Source: Zobellia alginiliquefaciens
GTDB taxonomy: Bacteria; Bacteroidota; Bacteroidia; Flavobacteriales; Flavobacteriaceae
Direction: 5' to 3'
DNA: 64,000 nt
NCBI RefSeq assembly: GCF_029323795.1
Contig: NZ_CP119758.1
Location: 4,774,001 to 4,838,000 of the forward strand
Under the pieces are notes generated by a model. It had not been told where the DNA came from, searched no databases, and saw nothing but the letters and a program-made list of their open reading frames with translations. The position numbers were made by a program, and so were the translations under genes. Positions 7,884 through 16,056 of this stretch are shown in pieces (position 1 is the stretch's first letter; each line of letters starts with the position of its first letter).

Positions 7884-9124
7884 TAATAAAATTTTTCAAA
7901 AAGCACCTTTTTCCTTGCGACTCCTGTATTATCTTGCTTCACCGTACGTTCTTCTAGATAATACTTTTTTTCTTCTTCCATAGTTGGTTGGTACTCAATT
8001 TCAAAATTCATGTCTTTCATAAGAAATCCATATTTTTGGTCAAATAGCATCTTATTTCGTAAACTATTCTCGCTCATTGACATTCCACTTGGCTTACCCC
8101 AATCTCCAAAAACTCCAGAGATATCTAAAATTAAATATGTCCCAGAAATTACCCACCCCACTGGGCCACCCCAAACCCCAATTGCTCCAATGACAATGTC
8201 AACTGTAGCTTTGGTATATACTTCATATTGATTAGAGTCATCACTTTGCAAAGCATCATAAGCTCCATAACCACTGTAAACTGCACTTGCATAAAAAGCT
8301 ATTTTTCCAATTCTATTAAATATCTTAGATCTTTTTAAAGCTGCATTAGCTCCTTTTTGATGACCACCAACACCTGTAGCAAAGCCTCCTCTTTGTTTAT
8401 TGAGATTTCTAAGCAACCCTTCTTTTGTACGATACCATCCATTTGCATTTTTAAGAGCATCACCTGTACGCCAGGGAGTCAGATCTCCCAATTGATTAAT
8501 TTCAAGAGCTCCTGACAACATACCTCCTATGCCCGTACTATTTTTGGAAATATTATACATAGGATCTTCCCAATAACCCCCATTAGATTTAGGAATATCG
8601 TAGTTATAATCAAAATCTCCCGTTCTGGTCATAGATAAATCATAACCTGAAGAAACAATATCATTGTCAACAAAAAGTATACTAGTTTCCGTTACTGAAT
8701 CTTTGGCCCATACCCGAACTGCCGGCCTATTATCATTTTCCGGATTTTCAAACACATCAACCTTAATATTTGCCTGTTTAGACACCTGCATCCAACGCAT
8801 ACCATCCCATACTTCAAATCCGTCTGAAGTTTCTCTTACATATTCATAAGAATCTATCTCTGGAAGTCCTTCTTCTACATTTTCGGGAAATTCAAAATCT
8901 TGCGCCGCCGTTTCAACACTGCAAGAATTGCCTTGCATTGCTAAATCTAATTTTTGAAGTGTATTCGAAATATCAATCTTGTAATTATCCACCTGAACTT
9001 TAATCAAATCCAAGAATGCATCTCTAGGATCACCTCCATGACTAACGTTTTTGGCCGATTGCCAAGATTGCTGTATGGCCGGCTGTAGAATACTATCTAG
9101 TTCTTTTAGTAGTTCTTCTTCCAT
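7883..9124 (-). CDS. Putative Hcp-delivered T6SS effector with membrane-active segment
   Basis: A 413-aa protein without signal peptide, 12 nt after the second hcp gene. Residues 1-75 are helical and acidic. About 85-200 is beta-rich with repeated tryptophans (GFEVWDGMRWMQVSK, VRVWAKDS). Around 200-270 is a Gly/Asn-rich linker. Two hydrophobic glycine-rich segments follow (about 275-292 and 305-330, e.g. GAIGVWGGPVGWVISG), then a charged tail ending KQDNTGVARKKVLFEKFY. A membrane-active (pore-type) mechanism is inferred from the glycine-rich spans and the multi-span partner downstream. No catalytic motif is seen. Its tail junction recurs in the pseudogene at 7075-7429. Confidence 0.6.
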   Translation of the reverse strand: MEEELLKELDSILQPAIQQSWQSAKNVSHGGDPRDAFLDLIKVQVDNYKIDISNTLQKLDLAMQGNSCSVETAAQDFEFPENVEEGLPEIDSYEYVRETSDGFEVWDGMRWMQVSKQANIKVDVFENPENDNRPAVRVWAKDSVTETSILFVDNDIVSSGYDLSMTRTGDFDYNYDIPKSNGGYWEDPMYNISKNSTGIGGMLSGALEINQLGDLTPWRTGDALKNANGWYRTKEGLLRNLNKQRGGFATGVGGHQKGANAALKRSKIFNRIGKIAFYASAVYSGYGAYDALQSDDSNQYEVYTKATVDIVIGAIGVWGGPVGWVISGTYLILDISGVFGDWGKPSGMSMSENSLRNKMLFDQKYGFLMKDMNFEIEYQPTMEEEKKYYLEERTVKQDNTGVARKKVLFEKFY

Positions 9125-9136
9125 AAATTCAGGATT

Positions 9137-9526
9137 TTACTCGCCCCATTGATTTTCAAAATTCATATCGCCAATAGTAATGGTTTTTGCAGAAATCACG
9201 ATTCTTTTTTGCATGGGCCTAGAACTTATAGCATCAAAATTCTCTGTAAGTTTAACACAAAATCCTTTGGTAAACTTCACTTCTTGTAGTTTTGACATGG
9301 CATCACGCTTAAAGAAAACGATGGTACCATCTTTTGTTTGTTCAGGCTCATTCATCCAATGAAACAAATCATATTCACCCTTTGATTCAACAGTGACCAT
9401 AATTTGTCCTCCTCTTGGTTTACCTGATGGTTTGCCTGTTCCATCAATAGGCTGTTCAAAATTATAGGTACAGTTAAGCACATTATATATCTGCCCGTCA
9501 ACAGTAAGTTTTGCTAAAAATGACAT
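9137..9526 (-). CDS. hcp: Hcp/TssD tube protein, second copy
   Basis: A 129-aa TssD of the Bacteroidota T6SSiii type: MSFLAKLTVDG start, then YNVLNCTYNFEQPIDGTGKPSG, RGGQIMVTVES, and the C-terminal block ISAKTITIGDMNFENQW. It is colinear with the other hcp at 11798-12187 but clearly diverged (perhaps 35-45% identical by eye). Hcp forms the hexameric inner tube and can chaperone small effectors inside the ring. It follows tssC after about 140 nt and is directly followed by the effector gene, so this copy is probably the dedicated carrier for that cargo. Confidence 0.85.
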   Translation of the reverse strand: MSFLAKLTVDGQIYNVLNCTYNFEQPIDGTGKPSGKPRGGQIMVTVESKGEYDLFHWMNEPEQTKDGTIVFFKRDAMSKLQEVKFTKGFCVKLTENFDAISSRPMQKRIVISAKTITIGDMNFENQWGE

Positions 9527-9666
9527 AATTATTCAGGTTTTTAAAGTGGTAAGTTACGGTTCATAGGGTTAACTCTTAAGCAAAAGAGTCCTAACCAAAA
9601 ACCTAGTTTTTGTTTATTATTCTCTATAACAAGACCTTAGAAGATATAACTTCGTTTAGAACTGTT

Positions 9667-11025
9667 TTACTGTTGTGCGTACTCCGTATCCCAATCCGTA
9701 CCTTCATCTCCTTTTTGACCATCCATTTTGATCATAAAGTTTTTGGCCGGGAAATAAGGTTTTAGGCGTACATCTAAATAAATACGGTCTTTTTGGTTCG
9801 GGTCTTGCTCAAACCTACGGATCTCAAAATTCTCTATTAGTTTATCCGGACCGGTAATATCATCTAAAAAGCGTACAATCTGAGATTGTATCTCATTACG
9901 CGTTTTGGTCGTGAAATTCTCAAAAGCCCTACGGTTCAGAAAGTCCATTAACACCTTGGCTACATAATCAAACACACGAACTACAGAATACGTCTGAAGA
10001 CCTAAATTGTCTCCATTAAAAAGGGTCTTGGCAGAAAATGCCATTACCTTACCATATTCGTTCACCATAGGTACCAATCCTAGGTTCTCAAGATTAGCAA
10101 TTTCGCTTTTTCTTAGATCAAAGCTTACACCATCTACCTCACTAAGGCCACCGTGCTTTTTACCCGCAGTTACCTGAGACATTAGGGTTTTGTAAATTTT
10201 ACCGGCAAGTGCTCCAGAAGGCGGTACATGGACATCTTCTTCTTCACCTACTTCATCATGTTTGCCACGGCCTACCAACCAGTTACAGGTCATAATGGTA
10301 TTGGACAAGTACATATCTCCACTAGCAAGATTGGCACTTTCAAACATTTCCATAACATCGTCCGGCTCATCTAAATGCGCAAAATCCGTTACCAAGGTTA
10401 CCTTATTGTCATGAGCTACCTTCGCCCATTTATCTACTACGGATTTAGAGCCCAAGTATCCAGGAAGCACCATAAGTGAATAGTTCTCACGAAGGTCTAA
10501 ACGATCGTATTTAGAAACCAGTTCTTCACGTATATGATCAAAGAAACGGGTGTTGTCCAAATCTGTAAGTTGGTCTAGTTCCGCGTTGATGATAGAAACG
10601 TTCTTTAAAGAAGGTAAATCCGTATTTTTATAGAACAAAGCTACGGAACGGTAAGAGGTTTCCAACTCTCGTGTTTCCTCTAGAGCTGCCTTTAAGTTTT
10701 TTGTAAGTACCTGTTGTGATAAAGCTGCTTTATCATCTGCCGCTTGTACCAAATCTATGATATCATCGCCAGACTTAAGGGTTTCTGACCAAAGTTCTAA
10801 TTTCTTTAAAAGCTCTTCGCGCTCTTGCTTCTTATTGTTTTCGGTAAGGAACATTTTTCTTCGCGCCTTACGATCGGGGTTTAAGTTCTGTACATCGTCA
10901 ATGGCAGACTCCAAAAGGTCGTATCCACCGTATTTGACAAGTCCGTCCGATTTTTCCTTTATCTGTTGCGCAAAGGGCTTTTCACTAAGCTGAGCAGCTT
11001 TTTGGTTGTTCTGTGTATCGGCCAT
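9667..11025 (-). CDS. tssC: T6SS contractile sheath large subunit TssC
   Basis: A 452-aa TssC/VipB homologue of the T6SSiii branch. Expected landmarks are seen: an early helical region, SVALFYKNTDLPSLKNVSI, YSLMVLPGYLGSK, a central insertion with GKHDEVGEEEDVHVPP, and the C-terminal handshake region with RIYLDVRLKPYFPAKNF. Together with TssB it forms the contractile sheath around the Hcp tube and is recycled by ClpV. It lies 6 nt downstream of tssB. Length is slightly shorter than proteobacterial TssC (about 490-500 aa), normal for this subtype. Cytoplasmic. Confidence 0.9.
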   Translation of the reverse strand: MADTQNNQKAAQLSEKPFAQQIKEKSDGLVKYGGYDLLESAIDDVQNLNPDRKARRKMFLTENNKKQEREELLKKLELWSETLKSGDDIIDLVQAADDKAALSQQVLTKNLKAALEETRELETSYRSVALFYKNTDLPSLKNVSIINAELDQLTDLDNTRFFDHIREELVSKYDRLDLRENYSLMVLPGYLGSKSVVDKWAKVAHDNKVTLVTDFAHLDEPDDVMEMFESANLASGDMYLSNTIMTCNWLVGRGKHDEVGEEEDVHVPPSGALAGKIYKTLMSQVTAGKKHGGLSEVDGVSFDLRKSEIANLENLGLVPMVNEYGKVMAFSAKTLFNGDNLGLQTYSVVRVFDYVAKVLMDFLNRRAFENFTTKTRNEIQSQIVRFLDDITGPDKLIENFEIRRFEQDPNQKDRIYLDVRLKPYFPAKNFMIKMDGQKGDEGTDWDTEYAQQ

Positions 11026-11031
11026 TTAAGT

Positions 11032-11484
11032 TTATTTAGTATTTTTAATTTCTTCGATCAAAGCATCTATGGTACCTACCAAAGATTTTTTAGCTTCAGG
11101 ATCTTCTAAAGCGGCTTTCAAGATTTTATTGGTCTTTAATTGCTTAATGATTTTTTTGTATTGATCACTCTCAATTTCAAGCTCCTTTAAAAAAACACTA
11201 TTATTAATAATGCCTTTTTTACCAAAATCACCCAGGTTTTTAAATTTCAGGGTTTCGTTTACGGTACCGCCGTTTTTATCTTCAAAAGGAATTTTGAGTT
11301 CGGGTTCGTAATGTTCAAAAATATCCTCAACGGTTCTTAGACCTTCTACCACTTCTGGCTTTACCGGTGCATTTGGGGTGAGCTTACCGGCAATTAAAGC
11401 TCTGTTCTGTGGAATTTCGTTCAAGGCTTCACTAGCATCGCCTTTTACTTCGTTACCACCAATACCTACGTTATCAATAGCCAT
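11032..11484 (-). CDS. tssB: T6SS contractile sheath small subunit TssB
   Basis: A 150-aa TssB/VipA homologue. It starts MAIDNVGIGGNEVKG; the central part has EDIFEHYEPELKIPFE and TLKFKNLGDFGKKGI, the region where TssB proteins carry the strand that pairs with TssC. The C-terminus is a helical charged tail. It precedes tssC with 6 nt between, the usual sheath operon order, and is separated from hcp1 upstream by 313 nt holding a terminator, so the sheath pair may have its own promoter. Confidence 0.88.
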   Translation of the reverse strand: MAIDNVGIGGNEVKGDASEALNEIPQNRALIAGKLTPNAPVKPEVVEGLRTVEDIFEHYEPELKIPFEDKNGGTVNETLKFKNLGDFGKKGIINNSVFLKELEIESDQYKKIIKQLKTNKILKAALEDPEAKKSLVGTIDALIEEIKNTK

Positions 11485-11797
11485 ATTTAATTTGTTTTAA
11501 TTTCTAAATTTACTTAAAAAAAAGTTATGCGCAAATAAAGTAACCGATTGTACATAGGTAGGTTTTTTCCTTAATATTACCTAAACGTTATCTACGTATA
11601 GAAATACGACAATCAGTACTTTTGAATCATAAACTTTCCTAATAGCAATATTTAAAAGGCATTTATACGATATAGATTCATCACAATTACCTAGGAAACA
11701 GGTATGAAATGTAAAATTTAATAGTTCGTTGGTTAAAAAAGTAAAAAAAAGGAGGCGTTTGCTTGCCTCCTTTTCATATTATAGATTGATAAATGGA
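11485..11797. other. Intergenic region between hcp1 and tssB
   Basis: There is no coding frame. The region holds the hcp1 terminator hairpin (11743-11775), AT-rich DNA, and the upstream sequence of tssB on the minus strand. No exact TAnnTTTG element was found in front of tssB; near-matches occur about 70-90 nt upstream. Confidence 0.5.
11743..11775 (-). terminator. Rho-independent terminator after hcp1
   Basis: Read on the minus strand: stem AAAAGGAGGC / GCCTCCTTTT with an 8-nt loop, followed by an unbroken T-run. It sits 22 nt past the hcp1 stop. It would separate the abundant tube transcript from tssB-tssC transcription. Confidence 0.85.
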
Positions 11798-12187
11798 TTA
11801 CATTACCCATTCGTTCTGGTGCTGACCACCACCAATACTCAATTCTTTTGCAGACAAAGTAAACGTCTCCGTTAAAGGATTGGTTCCAGAGGCATCAAAG
11901 TTTTCTCTGTACTTTACCATATAGGCTTCCGTAAACTTGATTTCTTTAAGTTTAGCGTCCGTATCTCTTTTTGTGTAAGTAATAGACCCATCTTTCTTAC
12001 CGAAGTTATCCATCATTAATTCAACACCGGCAGTGTCGTCATTGGATTCTACAGTAACAGTAATCTTACCTCCTCTTGTTACAGAAGATGGACGACCTGT
12101 TGGATCTGTTTCTTGAAAAAGATCGTAGTTACAACTTAAAACATTGTACTCTTTTCCTCCTAAATTCAATTTAGCTTTAAAAGACAT
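11798..12187 (-). CDS. hcp: Hcp/TssD tube protein, main copy
   Basis: A 129-aa TssD: MSFKAKLNLGGKEYNVLSC start, then YDLFQETDPTGRPSS, RGGKITVTVES, SITYTKRDTDAKLKEIKF and the C-terminal LSAKELSIGGGQHQNEW. It has the same length and block order as the copy at 9137-9526. Its own terminator directly downstream and a 373-nt upstream gap suggest a monocistronic, highly expressed transcript, as expected for the structural tube subunit. It is exported through the T6SS into target cells on firing. Confidence 0.9.
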   Translation of the reverse strand: MSFKAKLNLGGKEYNVLSCNYDLFQETDPTGRPSSVTRGGKITVTVESNDDTAGVELMMDNFGKKDGSITYTKRDTDAKLKEIKFTEAYMVKYRENFDASGTNPLTETFTLSAKELSIGGGQHQNEWVM

Positions 12188-12560
12188 AAAAAATAATTTT
12201 TGTGGTAATTAATACCTGATTAAATATATATAAACGTCAATAAGACAATGCTAAACTATTAAATATCTGATAGTCTCCAAATATTTTTCGATAAAGTGCA
12301 AGTTTTTATAAATATTCGACATAAAAAATAACGTAGGAAAAAAGCTATTTTAATAATAGTAAATACCACTATATACTGAAGATAAATTCATTGCCAATAT
12401 ACCATTTTAACAGGGAACAATTCGTGAAGTAAACCTATTCCAAAAACCTGAATTAAGACCCGATAAAAAATGTAAGTTTTAAAAAAACCACTCTTCTTCC
12501 ACTTGTGTCGGGTCACACCAACCTAGTAATTCTTATATTAAGTCCTCACGAAAGCATCCA
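12188..12560. other. Intergenic region upstream of hcp1
   Basis: There is no gene. It is strongly AT-rich with a TATATATTT stretch about 40 nt before the hcp1 start on the minus strand and TTG triplets 15-25 nt further upstream, a plausible but inexact Bacteroidota promoter. A weak 7-bp inverted repeat (GACCCGA at 12457, TCGGGTC at 12508) lies just past the end of the PKD-protein gene. Nothing else is evident. Confidence 0.4.
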
Positions 12561-13580
12561 CTAAAAACTCTTCCAGAACAATCCTTTTTTGGTCCGCATG
12601 TCAACCGTCATACTTTTTATACAACCAGTTTGCTTATCCCTATAGAGTTTAAGGCTATTGATTTCTATTTTAACGTCCCGTACCGCTTTAAAGAATTGGC
12701 TAACCGTAAAACGATCTCCGCTTTTATTGAAAACAGGAATGTTCGTTACACAAAAATAGTTTCGTATGCTAACGTCATCTAGATTTCTGACCGAGTACCT
12801 TAATAACATATCTTCTATCTCTTCATTTGAGATTTCAATATATGGAGGTTTGTCTACAGTATCTTCTTCTACAACTACTGGTTTCTCTTCTTTTGGCGCT
12901 TCAGGAATTGTTGCCAAAACATTTTCTATGGGCGCACTAGCATTTCTACTTCTACTAATTCTCACTTTCTTTTTGGAAGGGTATACCGTTAAAATACGCT
13001 TTGCCTCGTGTCTGCGATCACCATTCACCACAAGTAGAATGGTTTTTTCCCCGGAAGACTTGTAAGTATATGTTTCCCTTCTATCATTGCCGTCTACAGT
13101 TGCTGTTTCCCCAAAGCTCCATTGCCAAGAAGTAGCGAATTTGGAATCGTTAAAAAATTCGACTTCATCACCTACCCTAACCTGTTTTGGCAAAACAATA
13201 TTGGGAATAAGCTTTGCATCACGCACTATCTTGTCCTTAGATATTACAATTTCACGAGATGCTACACATTCGCCATTCATTTGTAAAGAAATCGAATATT
13301 TACCAGGTTTTTTAAATTGATGAACAACGTCTGATCGGAACGCCTCAGGTTCATTGTCCCCAAAATTCCAAGTCCAGTTAAATCCTGAAGGATCCGTGCT
13401 TTTAAATTCTATTAAATCTTCAGTTGTGTAGGAATTGGAAATAATCTCAAAATCTACATTGCTACAATCAACCTCACTGTTCAAACGAAAAGAAAAAAGG
13501 GCTAATCCCGCAAAGAACAATACTAAAAAAGTGATAAACACGTTAAGGTCAAAGTGAGTTTTAATACTTTTATTATTCAT
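12561..13580 (-). CDS. PKD-domain inner-membrane protein of T6SSiii, probable TssP
   Basis: A 339-aa protein with a short cytoplasmic N-terminus, one transmembrane helix (about 14-32), then two PKD-type Ig-like domains. Each has the W-x-F/W-G core: FNWTWNFGDNE near residue 67 and SWQWSFGETAT near 150. A Pro/Glu/Val-rich linker (about 210-240) leads to a C-terminal domain with a possible disulphide (Cys 276 and 322, approximate). Bacteroidota T6SSiii lacks the classic TssJLM complex and uses TssN/O/P/Q/R proteins instead; position and topology favour TssP. It is transcribed divergently from the NlpC lipoprotein and baseplate genes across 55 bp. The name is inferred. Confidence 0.6.
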   Translation of the reverse strand: MNNKSIKTHFDLNVFITFLVLFFAGLALFSFRLNSEVDCSNVDFEIISNSYTTEDLIEFKSTDPSGFNWTWNFGDNEPEAFRSDVVHQFKKPGKYSISLQMNGECVASREIVISKDKIVRDAKLIPNIVLPKQVRVGDEVEFFNDSKFATSWQWSFGETATVDGNDRRETYTYKSSGEKTILLVVNGDRRHEAKRILTVYPSKKKVRISRSRNASAPIENVLATIPEAPKEEKPVVVEEDTVDKPPYIEISNEEIEDMLLRYSVRNLDDVSIRNYFCVTNIPVFNKSGDRFTVSQFFKAVRDVKIEINSLKLYRDKQTGCIKSMTVDMRTKKGLFWKSF

Positions 13581-13635
13581 AATTAATCTCTAATTTTATC
13601 CATTGTTCCCTTCAATTAAATGTACGATTTTTTAT

Positions 13636-14262
13636 ATGAAATTAAAACTGTCTTTTCTTTTAATTATTGCCTTGCTTAGCGGTTGTGCCAATAAAACCGC
13701 TATAGCCGGCCAAGGCGAGTATTATAGGCAAGAAATAGAAAAATCCAAACGTTTGGCCGCAGCAAAAGTTGTGCAAGATAAAAAAGAAATTACCATAGTA
13801 GAACCCTCCTACCTAACTAAGGAACAAAGACAGGGTTTTTCTGAATTATTAGGTGTCCCGTATGAAGACCTAGAAAACGAAAAATTGTATGCAAGTATAG
13901 ATGAATGGATGGGCACGCCCTACCAATGGGGAGGCACTACCAAAAATGGAGTTGATTGTTCTGCCTATGTACAAGATATTTATGAAAAAGTTTATGGTTT
14001 AAAACTTCCAAGAACTTCTATCCAACAGTTTGATTTTGATATAAAAGCTCACTTTTCTGGTCAAAAATTTTTAAGACAAGGAGATTTACTTTTTTTTAGA
14101 TTACGAGATGAAGACAAAGTGGTTTCCCACGTGGGCATTTACCTTCAAAACGGAAAATTTACAGGATCAAATTCCCCCCATGGAGTTCAAATTGCAGACT
14201 TGAACTCAAAATATTGGCAAGATAGATTCGTCTCTGGCGCACGTTTGCTCAAAAACCTGTAA
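13636..14262 (+). CDS. NlpC/P60-family lipoprotein in the T6SS operon
   Basis: About 208 aa from the ATG at 13636; an alternative start at 13603 would place 11 residues before the signal peptide. The lipobox is LLSGC. A helical linker is followed by an NlpC/P60 (C40) papain-like domain from about residue 80: the catalytic Cys in GVDCSAYVQ, the His in SHVGIYL, and a downstream polar region (GSNSPHGVQ) that could supply the third residue. Such enzymes cut peptide bonds in peptidoglycan stems. As first gene of the baseplate/envelope operon, 2 nt before tssG, it could open the cell wall for the T6SS envelope complex. An alternative is a general Spr-like hydrolase. Confidence 0.8.
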   Translation: MKLKLSFLLIIALLSGCANKTAIAGQGEYYRQEIEKSKRLAAAKVVQDKKEITIVEPSYLTKEQRQGFSELLGVPYEDLENEKLYASIDEWMGTPYQWGGTTKNGVDCSAYVQDIYEKVYGLKLPRTSIQQFDFDIKAHFSGQKFLRQGDLLFFRLRDEDKVVSHVGIYLQNGKFTGSNSPHGVQIADLNSKYWQDRFVSGARLLKNL

Positions 14263-14264
14263 AA

Positions 14265-15173
14265 ATGAAAACCCTTTCCCCAGAAAAAATACAGCAAGAG
14301 CTGTTCGACCTTGATTTTGATTTAAAGGCAGAAACCTTTATTTCTTATTTAAATAATGAAGAGACAGCAATTGATATAGTTCTTAGAGACTTCTTCAAAA
14401 GACGCTTTAGTAAAGACATAACGACTATACAGGAAAGTCTGGACAAAAAGAACACTATAGAGGTATCGTTAAGCCGCAGAAGTTTTTATAATATTTTTCC
14501 CGAACGTTTTTTTCATCAAACTTATTCCGGAACGCCATATGTAGAAACCATGGTTACGGATTATAACGGTAGAAAGGTTGAAGAAGAAAATGCCCGAAAG
14601 TTTTTCAAGCCCTTGGAAACCGAATTTTTTCTTCAGCGTGTTGCCATAGAGTCAGCTGAAGACCTTACCTTTAAATCTTTAGGCAGTCCGGAATTGGTTG
14701 ACTTTTTGTTAAATCTTTGGCAAATAGACTCTAGGATCCCGGCAAGTACGGCTGCAAAAATTCTTAAAACAATGCCTTTCATGTACAAGATAGCCGGTGA
14801 TTTGCCGTTGTTACAATTAGTATTGGAAAACATTATTGAAGAAAAGCTAATAATTGAGAAAGATTATGCCACTATAGCATCCGAAACGAAGCAAGAACCA
14901 TGGCAATTGGGAATAAATATGGCTACAGAAGGAAAACCTGTTACCTTTCTTCCAAAATACATTTTTATCATTGACAAAATAAGACGACCTAAAAAAATAG
15001 TTGATTACATGCCCAATGGAAAAATTAATGTACTAATGAATTTCTTTTTGGAACACACCTTGCCCTATGAGGCCGATTTTGAAATAAAATTTACGCTGGC
15101 AGATAAAGAAAGAGAATTTGTGATGAGCGAAGATATATATTCCGGAAGACTTGGCGTATCCGCTACAATTTAG
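14265..15173 (+). CDS. tssG: T6SS baseplate protein TssG (subtype iii)
   Basis: A 302-aa soluble protein whose position between the NlpC lipoprotein and TssN, and block order, match TssG of T6SSiii loci. The N-terminal half is helical (FISYLNNEETAIDIVLRDFF, SRRSFYNIFPERFFHQ). The middle carries a conserved-looking LPLLQLVLENIIEEK segment. The C-terminal half is beta-rich (GKPVTFLPKYIFIIDKI, EIKFTLADKEREFVM). TssG with TssF and TssE forms the baseplate wedge around the VgrG hub. It is cytoplasmic, with no signal peptide. The assignment rests on context plus family pattern rather than a diagnostic motif. Confidence 0.75.
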   Translation: MKTLSPEKIQQELFDLDFDLKAETFISYLNNEETAIDIVLRDFFKRRFSKDITTIQESLDKKNTIEVSLSRRSFYNIFPERFFHQTYSGTPYVETMVTDYNGRKVEEENARKFFKPLETEFFLQRVAIESAEDLTFKSLGSPELVDFLLNLWQIDSRIPASTAAKILKTMPFMYKIAGDLPLLQLVLENIIEEKLIIEKDYATIASETKQEPWQLGINMATEGKPVTFLPKYIFIIDKIRRPKKIVDYMPNGKINVLMNFFLEHTLPYEADFEIKFTLADKEREFVMSEDIYSGRLGVSATI

Positions 15174-15179
15174 ACCCCT

Positions 15180-16046
15180 ATGATTGGAAGTTACTTGAAA
15201 AGATTTATAAACGTAGAAGCACTGATTCCTTTTGCAATGGTCTTGGTTTTTATTTTGTTGGCTCTTGGTTTACTGGCCCGGAAAACCCCTGGTTTCAAAA
15301 CTAGAAGGAAAAAATACTACTATTATCTTGCTGCGCTAATTGCCGTAATGGGCATATTTTTAGCTATAATATATAACCTGAAACAGTCTGCATTAATGTT
15401 CCGTTATTTTTGGATATTAGCCTTTGCAACGGTAATGGGCGGTCTTCACGTGTTTTTCTACCGCTATCTGTTTGAAAAATTCGATATAGATAAGGGGCTA
15501 AAAGAATTACTTTATGGAATTATAACCTCCTTTGCGGTTATGGTCCCCGTAATCCTTATTGCGGCGCACTATAAAGATTTGCAATATCTGCCCTATTATT
15601 TTCTGACGATTGCGGCATTTACCATACCTACAAGCTTTTTTGTACTCTATAAATATTCGGTTTCAATTCCTGTAAAGTTATACACCAAATGGTATTACCC
15701 GTTACAGAAAAAATACGATACACCTGAGCATTACGAACTAAAGAACATGATCATACTTAACTTTATGTTCTACAAAAATACCGAAGCTGGGGAAATGACC
15801 AGCTTTAAAGCCAAAGCACCCAAAAATATGGAATTCGGCCGGCTGTTCTTTTTCTTTATAAACGATTATAACGTTAAAAAAACAACAACCAAAATAGAAC
15901 TAACGGATGCATCAGGCGACCCTCACGGTTGGTATTTTTATAGCAAACCAAAGTGGTACGGAGCTTCTAAACATATAGATTCAGAGCTTACTGTAGAAGA
16001 TAATAACCTAAACGATGGCGATGTAGTAATTTGCCAACGTATATAA
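15180..16046 (+). CDS. tssN: TssN-family T6SSiii membrane protein
   Basis: A 288-aa protein with about five hydrophobic spans in its first 165 residues (about 16-33, 46-64, 77-92, 110-128 and 138-154) followed by a soluble C-terminal domain (about 165-288) containing IILNFMFYKNTEAGE, EFGRLFFFFINDYN and a Trp-rich end (HGWYFYSKPKWYG). This topology, and the location between tssG and tssK, fit TssN, an inner-membrane part of the envelope complex that replaces TssL/TssM in Bacteroidota. The cytosolic domain presumably docks the baseplate. 7 nt follow tssG; 10 nt precede tssK. Confidence 0.78.
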   Translation: MIGSYLKRFINVEALIPFAMVLVFILLALGLLARKTPGFKTRRKKYYYYLAALIAVMGIFLAIIYNLKQSALMFRYFWILAFATVMGGLHVFFYRYLFEKFDIDKGLKELLYGIITSFAVMVPVILIAAHYKDLQYLPYYFLTIAAFTIPTSFFVLYKYSVSIPVKLYTKWYYPLQKKYDTPEHYELKNMIILNFMFYKNTEAGEMTSFKAKAPKNMEFGRLFFFFINDYNVKKTTTKIELTDASGDPHGWYFYSKPKWYGASKHIDSELTVEDNNLNDGDVVICQRI

Positions 16047-16056
16047 CGTAAATATC

